Positions 16,154 to 24,856 of a stretch of DNA of 64,000 bases are shown piece by piece. The first letter of the stretch is position 1; every line of letters begins with the position of its first letter. Below the pieces are notes generated by a model that was not told the DNA's origin, made no database searches, and saw nothing but the letters and a program-made list of their open reading frames with translations. The DNA is from Rhizobium sophorae (GTDB lineage Bacteria > Pseudomonadota > Alphaproteobacteria > Rhizobiales > Rhizobiaceae), in contig NZ_JABFCN010000009.1 of NCBI RefSeq assembly GCF_013087515.1, positions 248,001 to 312,000 on the forward strand, read 5' to 3'. The position numbers and the translations under genes are program-made.

Positions 16154-17380
16154 CTACCGCCGCGAGGGCGTGAAGCCGTGATCGTCATCGTCACCAAATA
16201 GGCGCTCCGCCTCGAAGCGATCCTCGATCGCCCGCGGAGACAAGCGAGCCTCGCGCTGCGCCAAGTGCTCTGTGGTCCAAGCCAGAAACGCCGACAATCT
16301 GGGGCTCGGTTCGGCCGAAACCTCTTCCGTGAGCATGGCGATGAGACGACGTAGTCGGTCCAGTTCATCAAGTTCGGAGAGAAGCGCGCTCAGTCCGGTG
16401 GTGCGGCGATCCTGAATGTGTTTGACGCGCGCAGCTAGTTCGCGGCGACGACGCTCCTCCTCAATCCTCCGCTGCTCTACCTCCCGCCTGAGCCGTTCTT
16501 CAGTTTTCGCCGCAGCAAGCACTGCAAGCCCTACAGCGATGTCGCTGGCCATATTCTCCAGCCGCTGAACCTTGGCGTCGCGGAAACTGCGGCGCGGCGC
16601 GGCCCCCCGGAAAACATACACCTGCTCGAACTCAAACGAGAGCTGGCCGGTCGGATGATGGTCCCATTCCGGAAAGCGAGGCCTGTCGGAGAATAGGTCA
16701 TCCCAAGAGTTATGCCGTGCCGCACGATCCCTTTTTCGTTCCCAAGCCTCCTCCTTGGCTCGCTCAGCATCCGTCAGAACATGCTTTTCTCGCCTGATCG
16801 ATTCTGCGATTGAGAAGCCGACAGTCTCAGTTTTGGATTTGAACTTCGCCAAGCCCTCGCCTGCGACGAGCTCAAAGCCCTGGAGTGATGCTGCCCGGAT
16901 AATCCGCGGCAGCGCGATCGCAAGGCGGTCGATCGACAACGATGCCACCTCACACTTGATGAGCCCAGGCACGTCAGCAACAACGATACCGATATCGGAT
17001 GGCTTCGCTTTTCTGAGGCCCGCGAGCGTCCGCTCGATGATCGGGTGCGGCGGGGCTGCCTGGCTATCATCACCTTCAGACGCAAGGATACGTGCCTGTT
17101 CGCGCACGCCCGCAAGTGCGGCGGCTTCGCGGCTCAGATCCGCATTGGCAATTGTGATCCCATGGGCACTCCCTGCCTTGGCTTTCGGCAGCGGCGTTTG
17201 CTTCACCTTCTTCCCGGCAGCCTTCTTTGCCCACCAGCCAAGAGGCGGATTAGGGATGTCATGCTTCCTACAAATCTTATGAAGCGCGACATCAGAGATC
17301 GCGAACTCCTTCGCTAGATGCGTCAGCGGCTTCGACCAGACCAATTCATAAAACTCTTCACGCGTAAAAACTCGTGCCAC
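16154..17380 (-). CDS. Unrecognised 408-aa protein, N-terminal HTH and coiled coil
   Basis: The first 50 residues (FTREEFYELVWSKPLTHLAK and following, then KICRKHDIPNPPLGWWAKKA) look like a recombinase-type or sigma-like helix-turn-helix followed by a basic segment. Residues about 120-200 are a mixed region. Residues about 290-350 are rich in Glu and Arg (ERLRREVEQRRIEEERRRRE) and should form a coiled coil. Similar proteins occur in mobile regions, but I know no function. The GTG start at 17380 is preceded by AAAGGA at good spacing. It is convergent with the small genes to its left. Confidence 0.7.
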   Translation of the reverse strand: MARVFTREEFYELVWSKPLTHLAKEFAISDVALHKICRKHDIPNPPLGWWAKKAAGKKVKQTPLPKAKAGSAHGITIANADLSREAAALAGVREQARILASEGDDSQAAPPHPIIERTLAGLRKAKPSDIGIVVADVPGLIKCEVASLSIDRLAIALPRIIRAASLQGFELVAGEGLAKFKSKTETVGFSIAESIRREKHVLTDAERAKEEAWERKRDRAARHNSWDDLFSDRPRFPEWDHHPTGQLSFEFEQVYVFRGAAPRRSFRDAKVQRLENMASDIAVGLAVLAAAKTEERLRREVEQRRIEEERRRRELAARVKHIQDRRTTGLSALLSELDELDRLRRLIAMLTEEVSAEPSPRLSAFLAWTTEHLAQREARLSPRAIEDRFEAERLFGDDDDHGFTPSRR

Positions 17381-17542
17381 AGCGATCCTTTCGATGTTCA
17401 GCTTGTCTTACCGCACATCGGCCGGCGACCTTCTAAGTCGTCGATGCCAAACGCAGCGGAATCAATTCTGCTCATCAATTCATGTGACCGCAGGCCTTTG
17501 TGCAACAGCCCGTTGCACAATGATCGAAGCCTTGGAGAATTT

Positions 17543-17770
17543 GTGTCTATTTCTGTTTATTTAACTCTGGAAGAAGTTGTCGAACGCTATCGAAATCAAG
17601 TTAGCGAGGGCACGTTGCGCAACTGGCGATCGAAGAGGATCGGGCCGTCATTCATTAAAATCGGCAAAGCGATCCTCTATCCAACTGAGGAGCTGGAGCG
17701 CTGGGATCGCTCAAACCTGGTTTCCTGTAGACGCATGCCAATTGCACCCTTCGATAAGACGGAGGATTGA
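17543..17770 (+). CDS. Helix-turn-helix protein, AlpA/excisionase-like
   Basis: This 75-aa protein has a single winged-helix unit: YLTLEEVVERYRNQVSEGTL, then RNWRSKRIGPSFIKIGKAIL, then YPTEELERW. This is the MerR-type HTH_17 pattern used by excisionases and by AlpA-like phage regulators, where the second segment ends with a G-x-x-(I/V)-x-(Y)-P strand turn. The GTG start at 17543 has GGAG six bases upstream; a longer frame from 17318 has no supporting features. Located about 290 bases from the radC junction, it may be the island's recombination directionality factor or a simple regulator. Confidence 0.7.
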   Translation: MSISVYLTLEEVVERYRNQVSEGTLRNWRSKRIGPSFIKIGKAILYPTEELERWDRSNLVSCRRMPIAPFDKTED

Positions 17771-18061
17771 AGTGGACTGAATGAGCAGGGTTGACCTTGA
17801 ATTGATGGTAGACGCCGCCTGCATGGTATCCGTCAAAGGTCGGGTCAGCCCTGGTTCTGATCTGCGCTCGCCTAAAGGCGGAGCTTGACCGTGCGGAATT
17901 CGTGCAACAGCATGCGAATCTGGGCTCCTGAAGTATTGCCCGGATTGTAACGGGATTACCACGATTTGGCGCACGTTACAGATACCAGATACCGGCACCA
18001 TCTCATCTCGATGATATGGCAACATATTGGAAAACAAGACTTTTTCTGATTGAATAGGTTG
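17771..18061. other. Island edge, non-coding
   Basis: No credible gene is seen in these 291 bases between the HTH gene and the radC fragment. The sequence becomes AT-rich near 17990-18060. No perfect direct or inverted repeat that could be an attachment core was recognised by eye. The change from unrelated sequence to RadC-coding sequence occurs at about 18060. Confidence 0.5.
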
Positions 18062-18223
18062 ATGCACAACCACCCCTCCGGCGATCCCACGCCATCGCGC
18101 GCCGACATCGACATGACGAAGGTGATCATCGATGCGGCCAAGGCGCTCGATATCACCGTCCACGACCACGTCATCATCGGCAAGGATGGCCATGTCAGTC
18201 TGAAAGGGCTGAAGCTGATCTGA
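18062..18223 (+). pseudogene. radC: radC 3' fragment
   Basis: The frame encodes the last 53 residues of a RadC/MPN protein: [14 protein letters not shown] with the JAMM histidines and aspartate intact, then [20 protein letters not shown] and SLKGLKLI before a TGA. A normal RadC is more than 200 residues long; everything before the HNHPSG motif, including the catalytic Glu, is missing, and the upstream sequence is unrelated. The gene was therefore cut at this point, most simply by insertion or rearrangement of the accessory DNA to the left. The ATG at 18062 is fortuitous. Confidence 0.85.
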
Positions 18224-18409
18224 ACAAACACTGCGGCCGGTCGCCGACGAGATGCAGAGCCCCGGCGCGTCGATCATGCCCCGGTCCATCCCGCGAGAAG
18301 ACTGAGGAATGCTGGAGTTGACAGCAGTCGGTGGTGCGGGATTGTATGCAGTCCTGCACCACCAAAGCCTGGACAATGCCCGCCCGAAATACCGAGAAGA
18401 TGAAGCTCC

Positions 18410-19597
18410 ATGACGATCCGCAGCGGCAACACCGATCGATCGACCCGGCTCTGCCGCGACGTGCTCTGCCTCGATGACTTTGAAATAAAGGCGCGGCGAC
18501 ATCTGCCAAAGCCCCTGTTCGGTTATATCGCAGGCGCAACCGAGACGAATGCGTCGCTACGGCTTAACGCAGAGGCTTTCCAGGGCTATGCCTTCCGGCC
18601 TCGTGTCCTTCGGGACGTCTCGAAACGCAGCACCCAGACGAGCCTCTTCGGCAAGACCCATGCCGCACCATTCGGCATCGCGCCGATGGGTATCAGCGCG
18701 CTGATGGCCTATCGAGGTGACATTGTGCTGGCGCAAGGAGCGGATCAATCGGGAATCCCGATGATCATAAGCGGTTCATCGCTTATCCCTTTGGAAGAGA
18801 TCGCTGCGGTTTCGCCGCAAGCATGGTTTCAGGCCTATCTGCCCGGCGAACCCGACCGTATCGACGCTCTCATCGATCGCGTCGGCGCGGCCGGTTTGCA
18901 GACACTTCTGCTGACCGTGGACACAGCCACGCTGCCAAATCGTGAAAACAATGTAAGGGCCGGATTTTCGACGCCTCTGCGTCCCGGTCTCCGCCTGGCA
19001 TGGCAGGGCATCTCGCACCCGCGCTGGACCACCGGCACATTCCTGCGCACGATCGTCCGGCACGGCATTCCGCATTTTGAAAATTCCTATGCCACAAGAG
19101 GCGCGCCGATCATCTCCTCGAATGTGACGCGCGACTTCGGCAGGCGCGACCACCTCAACTGGAACCATCTGGAGCGGATACGCAACAGGTGGTCCGGCAA
19201 ACTCGTGGTCAAGGGGATCATGCATCCTGACGACGCGGCCCGGGCTGTCGACACCGGAGCGGATGGAGTGATCGTCTCCAACCATGGCGGCCGCCAGCTC
19301 GATGGTACCGCATCTCCCCTTCAGGTCCTTCCGGAGATTGCGTCCCGTGTTGGAGACAGCGTTGCCGTCATGGTCGATGGCGGTTTCAGGCGTGGAACTG
19401 ATATCATGAAGGCCCTCGCGCTCGGGGCCTGTTTCGTGTTCGTGGGCAGGCCGTTCCTTTATGCCGCAGCCGTCGCGGGTCTACCGGGCGTGCTTAAGGC
19501 GGCCGATATTCTAAAGACGGAATTGCATAGCAATATGGCGTTGCTCGGCGTCACCAAAGTGAGCGATATTTCCGCGGACTACATCACCCGCGCATGA
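18410..19597 (+). CDS. FMN-dependent alpha-hydroxy-acid oxidase/dehydrogenase (LldD-like)
   Basis: The 395-aa protein has the TIM-barrel layout of L-lactate dehydrogenase/glycolate oxidase: YIAGATETNASLRLN near the N-terminus, APMGISALMAYRGD for FMN contact, QAYLPG, LLLTVDTATLPNRENNVRAG, VVKGIMHPDDAARAVDTGAD with the active-site Lys, SNHGGRQLDG with the catalytic His, and DGGFRRGTDIMKALALGA then GRPFLYA binding the FMN phosphate. It oxidises a 2-hydroxy acid to a 2-oxo acid; the exact substrate (lactate, mandelate or other) cannot be told. It stands alone between the radC remnant and sthA. Confidence 0.85.
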   Translation: MTIRSGNTDRSTRLCRDVLCLDDFEIKARRHLPKPLFGYIAGATETNASLRLNAEAFQGYAFRPRVLRDVSKRSTQTSLFGKTHAAPFGIAPMGISALMAYRGDIVLAQGADQSGIPMIISGSSLIPLEEIAAVSPQAWFQAYLPGEPDRIDALIDRVGAAGLQTLLLTVDTATLPNRENNVRAGFSTPLRPGLRLAWQGISHPRWTTGTFLRTIVRHGIPHFENSYATRGAPIISSNVTRDFGRRDHLNWNHLERIRNRWSGKLVVKGIMHPDDAARAVDTGADGVIVSNHGGRQLDGTASPLQVLPEIASRVGDSVAVMVDGGFRRGTDIMKALALGACFVFVGRPFLYAAAVAGLPGVLKAADILKTELHSNMALLGVTKVSDISADYITRA

Positions 19598-19808
19598 AAT
19601 GCCGTCGCGCCGTCGAGCATGGCAAGCGCTGCCTGCCGGTCAGCTACGACCCATGGTGTAAAGCTGTTTCCCGAAGGGCTCACTTGCCCGAAAAAGCACC
19701 CGTCAGGACCAATCAGGCCGCCGTAAAACAATCTGTAACATTGACCGGCTAACGATGGACGAGCGACATTTTGCGTTGCAAAATGATTCCTTTCCAATCC
19801 GGGGCTTG

Positions 19809-21218
19809 ATGATGTTTCAGTACGATCTCGTTGTGGTGGGTAGCGGTCCCGCAGGGCGCCGCGGCGCGATCCAGGCTGCGAAACTCGGCAAGAAAGTGCT
19901 CGTCATCGAGCAGGGCAAACGCGTCGGCGGCGTGTCGGTCCACACCGGCACAATTCCCTCGAAGACGCTGCGCGAGACTGCGCTCAACCTTTCCGGCTGG
20001 CGTGAACGCGGCTTTTACGGGCGGGCCTACCGCGTCAAGCAGGAGATTAGCGCCGAAGACCTGCGTCGTCGCCTGCTGATCACCCTCGACCATGAGGTCG
20101 AGGTGCTGGAGCACCAGTTCGCCCGCAACCGCGTACAGCATATTCGCGGCAAGGCGAGTTTCATCGATGCGTCGACGCTGCAAGTGATCAAGGATGACGG
20201 CGAGACCACGCAGGTCACCGGCGCCAGCGTGCTGCTTGCCGTCGGCACAAAGCCGTTCCGCCCCGATTACATCCCCTTCGACGGCAAGACCGTTCTCGAC
20301 AGCGACGAACTGCTCGACATACAGGACTTGCCGCGATCGATGGTCGTCATCGGCGCCGGCGTCATCGGCATCGAATATGCGACGATCTTCAGCGCGCTCG
20401 ACACCGCCGTCACCGTCATCGACCCGAAGGCGACGATGCTCGACTTCATCGACAAGGAAATCATCGAGGATTTTACCTACCAGCTGCGCGACCGCAACAT
20501 GAAGCTGCTGCTCGGCCAGAAGGCCGACAAGGTGGAGACGCTTGAAAACGGCAAGGTCGAGCTGACGCTCGACAGTGGCCGGCGCCTGACGACCGACATG
20601 GTGCTGTTCGCCGCCGGCCGCATGGGCGCGACCGACACGCTGAACCTTCCCGCCATCGGCCTCGAAGCCGACAGCCGCGGCCGTCTCAAGGTCAATCCGG
20701 AAACGTTCCAGACATCGGTTGCCAACGTCTATGCTGCCGGCGACGTCGTCGGCTTTCCGAGCCTTGCCTCTACCTCGATGGAACAGGGCCGCATCGCCGC
20801 CCGCGTCGCAATCGGCGCGGTCGCCAAGGAACCGCCGAAATATTTCCCCTACGGCATCTATGCCGTGCCGGAGATTTCGACCTGCGGCCTGACCGAAGAA
20901 GAGATGAAGGAGCGTGGCATTCCCTATGAATGCGGCATCGCCCGCTTCCGCGAAACCTCGCGCGGTCACATCATGGGCCTCGACACCGGGCTTCTGAAGC
21001 TGATCTTCTCGCTGAAGACGCGACGCCTGCTCGGCGTGCATATCGTCGGCGAAGGCGCCACCGAACTGGTGCATATTGGCCAGGCCGTGCTTAATCTCAA
21101 AGGGACCGTCGAATATTTCGTCGAGAACACCTTCAACTATCCGACGCTCGCCGAAGCCTACAAGATCGCCGGCCTCGATGCCTGGAACCGGATGGGCGAC
21201 ATCAAGTCGGAGCTCTAA
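19809..21218 (+). CDS. sthA: Soluble pyridine nucleotide transhydrogenase
   Basis: The protein is 469 aa from the ATG at 19809; an in-frame ATG at 19755 would add 18 non-conserved residues. It is a flavoprotein of the disulfide reductase family: VVVGSGPAGRRGAIQAAKLG binds FAD, VVIGAGVIGIEYATIFSALD binds NAD(P), and YAAGDVVGFPSLASTSMEQG is the second FAD site. The usual redox CxxxxC is replaced by GTIPSKTLRE, which separates SthA from lipoamide dehydrogenase and mercuric reductase. It interconverts NADPH and NADH in the cytoplasm. Monocistronic, followed by an intergenic repeat. Confidence 0.9.
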   Translation: MMFQYDLVVVGSGPAGRRGAIQAAKLGKKVLVIEQGKRVGGVSVHTGTIPSKTLRETALNLSGWRERGFYGRAYRVKQEISAEDLRRRLLITLDHEVEVLEHQFARNRVQHIRGKASFIDASTLQVIKDDGETTQVTGASVLLAVGTKPFRPDYIPFDGKTVLDSDELLDIQDLPRSMVVIGAGVIGIEYATIFSALDTAVTVIDPKATMLDFIDKEIIEDFTYQLRDRNMKLLLGQKADKVETLENGKVELTLDSGRRLTTDMVLFAAGRMGATDTLNLPAIGLEADSRGRLKVNPETFQTSVANVYAAGDVVGFPSLASTSMEQGRIAARVAIGAVAKEPPKYFPYGIYAVPEISTCGLTEEEMKERGIPYECGIARFRETSRGHIMGLDTGLLKLIFSLKTRRLLGVHIVGEGATELVHIGQAVLNLKGTVEYFVENTFNYPTLAEAYKIAGLDAWNRMGDIKSEL

Positions 21219-21249
21219 AGTCCGTCGCATCGTCGAGGGAACTGCCGTC

Positions 21250-21354
21250 TAGAGCAATTCCAAGAAAAGTGTGAAGCGGTTTTCCGTCCGGAATTGCGTA
21301 AAAACAAAAGGATAGAGCGGTTCTGCGCTTCCGCTAAAAAGCTGAACCGCTCTA
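21250..21354. repeat. Rhizobial intergenic repeat, AGAGCAATTCC type
   Basis: The element starts TAGAGCAATTCC, contains GTGAAGCGGTTTTCCGTCCG and GAATTGCGTAAAAAC, and ends with the palindrome AGAGCGGTTC...GAACCGCTCT. I recognise this as a short repeat common between genes of Rhizobium. It lies after sthA and may also act as a transcription end. Confidence 0.65.
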
Positions 21355-21382
21355 AGTCCGGCCGCCAAAACGGAGCCGTATC

Positions 21383-22189
21383 GTGTTGCGCATCATTTCA
21401 TTGAACGCATGGGGCGGTAGGCTGCACGAGGCCTTGATTACCACGTCACCGAGGCAGATCCGGATGTGCTGTGCCTGCAGGAGGTTTTGCGCGCACCCGG
21501 CACCCGCTCAGGCTGGTCGATCTATCGGGATGGTGATGTCGAGTTGCCGCAGCGCTTCAATCTCTTTACCGAGATCAGCACCGCCCTGCCCCGGCCACGA
21601 TGGCTTCTTCTGCCCGACATCGAGAGGCGAACTCTTCGACGGCGATACCGCCATCGTCGCCGAATTCGGGCTGGCGACTTTCGTGCGCAAAACGCATTCC
21701 GTCATCGCCCAAGGGCTGGACTTCGTGCATGGCCGTTTTTCCGCTGATGGCTGGGGCGAACATCCGCGGCAGCGAAACGCCCATTGCATCCGTCTCTTCA
21801 GCCATGAGCACACTTCTACCTTGACCATCGCCCACATGCATGGCCTGCGCGATCCCGCAGGCAAGGGCGACACCCCGGCGCGCGACGACCAGGCCGTAGC
21901 ACTGGTAAAGCTCATTGAGCGCGTCTGGCCCGGCGACGAAGGGCTCGTCGTCTGCGGCGATTTCAACGTGCTGCCTGACAGCGCGACCTTTGCGATTCTC
22001 GCCAGGCTCGGGCTTTCCGATCTCGTCACCGGAAACGGCCTTGTAGACACGCGAACCTCCTACTATTTGAAGCAGGGCCGCTTTGCCGACTACATGCTAG
22101 TTACACCGGGGGTGAATGTTGCCAAATTCGAAGTGGTCGACGCACCCGAGATCTCCGACCACCGCGCATTGCTGCTCGATCTCGGGTAG
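21383..22189 (+). pseudogene. Endonuclease/exonuclease/phosphatase family gene with two compensating frameshifts
   Basis: The outer parts are an EEP-family protein: IISLNAWGGRLHEAL at the start and VVCGDFNVLPDSATF, TSYYLKQGRFADYMLV and EISDHRALLLDL at the end, containing catalytic Asn, Asp and His. Between about 21440 and 21590 the family sequence (ADPDVLCLQEVLRAPGTRSG, then WSIYRDGDVELPQRFNLF) is found in the next frame instead. Two one-base indels therefore compensate. A full 268-residue frame stays open, but about 50 residues, including the metal-binding Glu of LQEV, are read out of frame. Either a recent pseudogene or sequencing errors. Confidence 0.75.
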
Positions 22190-22351
22190 TATATTGAGGA
22201 ATGATAAGTTGCGCGAAGCGTTTGCGCGACGTGCCGTGTTTTTACGCCTTAGTTTGAACCCTCATAAATGGCATTGATATGCCGTGCCTGATATATGCCT
22301 TCAACGCCATTTTGCCCTCGGGCAAAAGCTTCTAAAGAAAGATAGATACTC

Positions 22352-24121
22352 TTGTCCCATGTCTTGGAAGCTCCGCGCAGACGTTTTCAGCTGATCCTGA
22401 TCAAGCCGTCGCATTATGACGATGACGGCTACGTCATCCGCTGGTGGCGGGCGATGATCCCCTCCAATTCGCTGGCGGCGCTCTACGGCATTGCCGCCGA
22501 ATGCGCCGAGCGCAAGGTGCTCGGAGACGATACGGCGATCGACATCACCGTGATCGACGAGACCAACACGCGAATCGATGTCGCCGGACTGCTGGCGCAG
22601 TTCAAGCGTCACGACAATTTCGGCATGATCGCGCTCGTCGGCGTCCAGACCAACCAATATCCGCGCGCCCTTGATATCGCCCGTCCCTTCCGCGATGCCG
22701 GGCTGCCGGTTTCGATCGGCGGCTTCCATGTTTCCGGCTGCCTGTCGATGCTGGACGGCAAGGCGGTCGGGCTCGACGCCTGCCGCGACATGGGCATCTC
22801 AATGTTTGCCGGCGAGGCCGAGGGCCGGCTCGACATGGTGCTGCGCGATGCCGCCGCCGGCGAGCTGAAGCCGCTCTATAATTTCATGAACGACCTTCCC
22901 GGCATCGGCGGCACGCCGGTTCCCTTCCTGCCGAAGGACAATATCCAGCGCACGCTCGGGCTCAGCACCAGCTTCGATGCCGGGCGTGGCTGTCCCTATC
23001 AGTGCTCGTTCTGCACCATCATCAACGTGCAGGGACGCAAGTCACGCTTCCGTTCGGCCGACGACGTCGAAAAGCTGGTGCGGATGAACTGGGCCCAGGG
23101 CATCCACAAATTCTTCATCACCGACGACAATTTCGCCCGCAACAAGGATTGGGAAGCGATCTTCGACCGGTTGATCGAACTCAAGGAGCGGGACGGCATT
23201 CCGCTGGGCCTGATGATCCAGGTCGATACGCTCTGCCACAAGATCCCTAATTTCATCGAGAAATCCCGGCGCGCCGGCGTCACCCGCGTCTTCATCGGCC
23301 TCGAAAACGTCAATCCGGACAATCTGACCGCCGCCAAGAAGAACCAGAACAAGATCACCGAATATCGCAAGATGCTGCTCGCCTGGAAGGCACAGGGCAT
23401 CATGACGCTTGCCGGTTATATCCTGGGCTTCCCTGCCGATACGCCGGAATCGATCCGCCGCGACATCGCAATCATCCAGGACGAGCTGCCGCTCGACGTC
23501 ATCGAATTCTTCATCCTGACGCCGCTGCCCGGCTCCGAGGACCATCAGGTCCTGTGGAAGAAGGGCATCGAGATGGATGCCGATCTCAACATCTATGATG
23601 TCGAGCACGTCTGCACCGCGCATCCCAAAATGAGCAAGCAGGAATGGGAAGACATCTACCACGAGGCCTGGGCCCTCTATTATTCGCCCAAACACATGAA
23701 GACGCTGCTGCGCCGCGCCGTGGCGACCGGGGTACCGCTCGCAAGGCTCGTCAAGGTTCTCGTCTCCTTCGCCACCACCGTGCCGCTGGAAAACGTGCAT
23801 CCGCTGCAAAGCGGCCTGCTGCGCCTGAAGACGCCGTCGGAGCGTCGCCCGGACCTGCCGCGCGAGAATCCGCTGGTCTTCTGGCCGCGCTTTGCCTGGG
23901 AAACCTTCCGCAAACATGCTTCGCTCGCCGGCACGATCATTGGCCTGACGATTTCGGCGTTCTTGATTTCAAGGGACGCGAAGTCGAAGACCTATATGGA
24001 CCAGGCTCTGACGCCGGTCGCCGACGACGAAGAGGAAACGCTCCACCTCTTCACACAGACCGCCGGCGGCGCCGCAGCCGTGAGCCATGTCAGGAAAGTC
24101 GCGCAACTGACAGCGCATTGA
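22352..24121 (+). CDS. B12-binding-domain radical SAM protein
   Basis: This 589-aa protein has an N-terminal cobalamin-binding-like domain (residues about 15-160, with VGVQTNQYPRALDIARPFRD and SIGGFHVSGCLSML) and a radical SAM domain with CPYQCSFC (about 219-226) holding the CxxxCxxC cluster. KFFITDDNFARNKDWEAIF and RVFIGLENVNPDNL are the expected SAM-barrel strands. The C-terminus has a hydrophobic stretch (LAGTIIGLTISAFLI), so it may touch the membrane. Substrate unknown; relatives act in methylation or cyclisation of lipids and cofactors. The only in-frame start is TTG at 22352, with a weak AAAGAAAG site. Confidence 0.85.
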   Translation: MSHVLEAPRRRFQLILIKPSHYDDDGYVIRWWRAMIPSNSLAALYGIAAECAERKVLGDDTAIDITVIDETNTRIDVAGLLAQFKRHDNFGMIALVGVQTNQYPRALDIARPFRDAGLPVSIGGFHVSGCLSMLDGKAVGLDACRDMGISMFAGEAEGRLDMVLRDAAAGELKPLYNFMNDLPGIGGTPVPFLPKDNIQRTLGLSTSFDAGRGCPYQCSFCTIINVQGRKSRFRSADDVEKLVRMNWAQGIHKFFITDDNFARNKDWEAIFDRLIELKERDGIPLGLMIQVDTLCHKIPNFIEKSRRAGVTRVFIGLENVNPDNLTAAKKNQNKITEYRKMLLAWKAQGIMTLAGYILGFPADTPESIRRDIAIIQDELPLDVIEFFILTPLPGSEDHQVLWKKGIEMDADLNIYDVEHVCTAHPKMSKQEWEDIYHEAWALYYSPKHMKTLLRRAVATGVPLARLVKVLVSFATTVPLENVHPLQSGLLRLKTPSERRPDLPRENPLVFWPRFAWETFRKHASLAGTIIGLTISAFLISRDAKSKTYMDQALTPVADDEEETLHLFTQTAGGAAAVSHVRKVAQLTAH

Positions 24122-24190
24122 GCAGTAATTCTTGAACGGCTGCTAACGCCCGAACACATGGGCGGCATCAAACTCCAAGCCAATGCATGG

Positions 24191-24235
24191 CGCTAAAGCG
24201 CCTCGCATGAATCAAGTTTGCCAACGCGCTTTGAA
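24191..24235. repeat. Degenerate GCTAAAGCGC-type intergenic repeat
   Basis: GCTAAAGCGCCTCGCATGAA, then TCAAGTTTG and GCGCTTTGAAG, is a decayed copy of the hairpin element seen at 36440-36485, where GCTAAAGCGCGTC pairs with GACGCGCTTTAGC. It lies between the radical SAM gene and the NTF2-like gene, whose ends converge here. Confidence 0.5.
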
Positions 24236-24256
24236 GGCTCCGACCTTGGCGGCCGT

Positions 24257-24679
24257 TTAAGAGACTTGGATCATCTTGGTCGTCTCGGCCACTTGCAGCG
24301 TGTCGACGAATTCGACGATCTTAACCGGTTTCCCATCTCGGAAATGGATCTGGTCGACGAATTCCGTATGGAAGCTCACGCCCGATGGGATGTGCCTGAC
24401 CTCGCCTTCGCGGTGGGCAAAGACCATCTGCTCATCTTCGTCCACATAGATGCCGGCCGTCCTGACATTCGATAGATCCCACACTGTGATAAGCTGCGTT
24501 ATCGCTTGGCGAAAAGCATGCCCGCTCGATTCAGTCGAAAAAGGCGCCAGCCGTGTATTGCCGACCATGCGGAAGGTGCAATCCTCGCCGATCAGCGCCA
24601 ACGTGCCCTCGATGTCGCCGCGGTCACGCACCGTATAGATTTCTTCCACGAGCTTCTTCATGTCATGTTTTGAAGTCAT
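24257..24679 (-). CDS. NTF2/SnoaL-like protein
   Basis: The 140-aa protein has the cone-shaped NTF2-like pattern: an N-terminal helix (MKKLVEEIYTVRDRGDIEGT), LALIGEDCTFRMVG, then strands VRTAGIYVDEDEQMVFAHRE, FHTEFVDQIHFRDGKPVKIV and EFVDTLQVAE. Members include ketosteroid isomerase-like and SnoaL-like enzymes and many binding proteins without known reaction. Nothing identifies a substrate. Monocistronic, convergent with the radical SAM gene. Confidence 0.75.
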   Translation of the reverse strand: MTSKHDMKKLVEEIYTVRDRGDIEGTLALIGEDCTFRMVGNTRLAPFSTESSGHAFRQAITQLITVWDLSNVRTAGIYVDEDEQMVFAHREGEVRHIPSGVSFHTEFVDQIHFRDGKPVKIVEFVDTLQVAETTKMIQVS

Positions 24680-24804
24680 TTTCAGGTCCTCCCACCATGC
24701 GCGAAATCTGCATCGAATTATACTTCAATGCAACTCTTTGTTGTTGCGGTTGAACGCAACGCGATAGTGGAGAGTCAGCGAGAATGAACTGACCGGGATA
24801 ATGG

Positions 24805-24833
24805 AAAAGGCCCCGCACGATGGCGAGGCCTTC
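24805..24833 (-). terminator. Terminator after tig
   Basis: On the minus strand AAGGCCTCGC, a short loop and GCGGGGCCTTTT form a GC-rich hairpin followed by T residues, 24 bases past the tig stop codon. Confidence 0.6.
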
Positions 24834-24856
24834 AAAACTTCTGAACTGAAAAGCGA

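Larger units (their letters stand above)
1..18061. mobile_element. Accessory island, right-hand part (inferred)
   Basis: This stretch carries only accessory genes: a ubiquitin-like/caspase/helicase operon, HNH nucleases, an AbiE toxin-antitoxin pair and proteins I do not recognise. It stops abruptly at a radC 3' fragment, after which ordinary chromosomal genes begin. No integrase, transposase or direct repeat is visible, so the left end, any integrase and the rest of radC must lie outside the window or be lost. The right boundary is placed where recognisable RadC sequence begins. This is inference from gene content, not a detected att site. Confidence 0.5.

Noticed and set aside
17318..17542. 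Longer N-terminus of the HTH gene
   Set aside because: These 75 codons are not conserved in type and lack a ribosome site; GTG at 17543 has GGAG at the right distance.
18062..18223. JAMM motif as a possible deubiquitinase of the ubiquitin-like system
   Set aside because: The sequence is the RadC C-terminus, lacks the catalytic Glu part and lies 17 kb from the E1-like gene.
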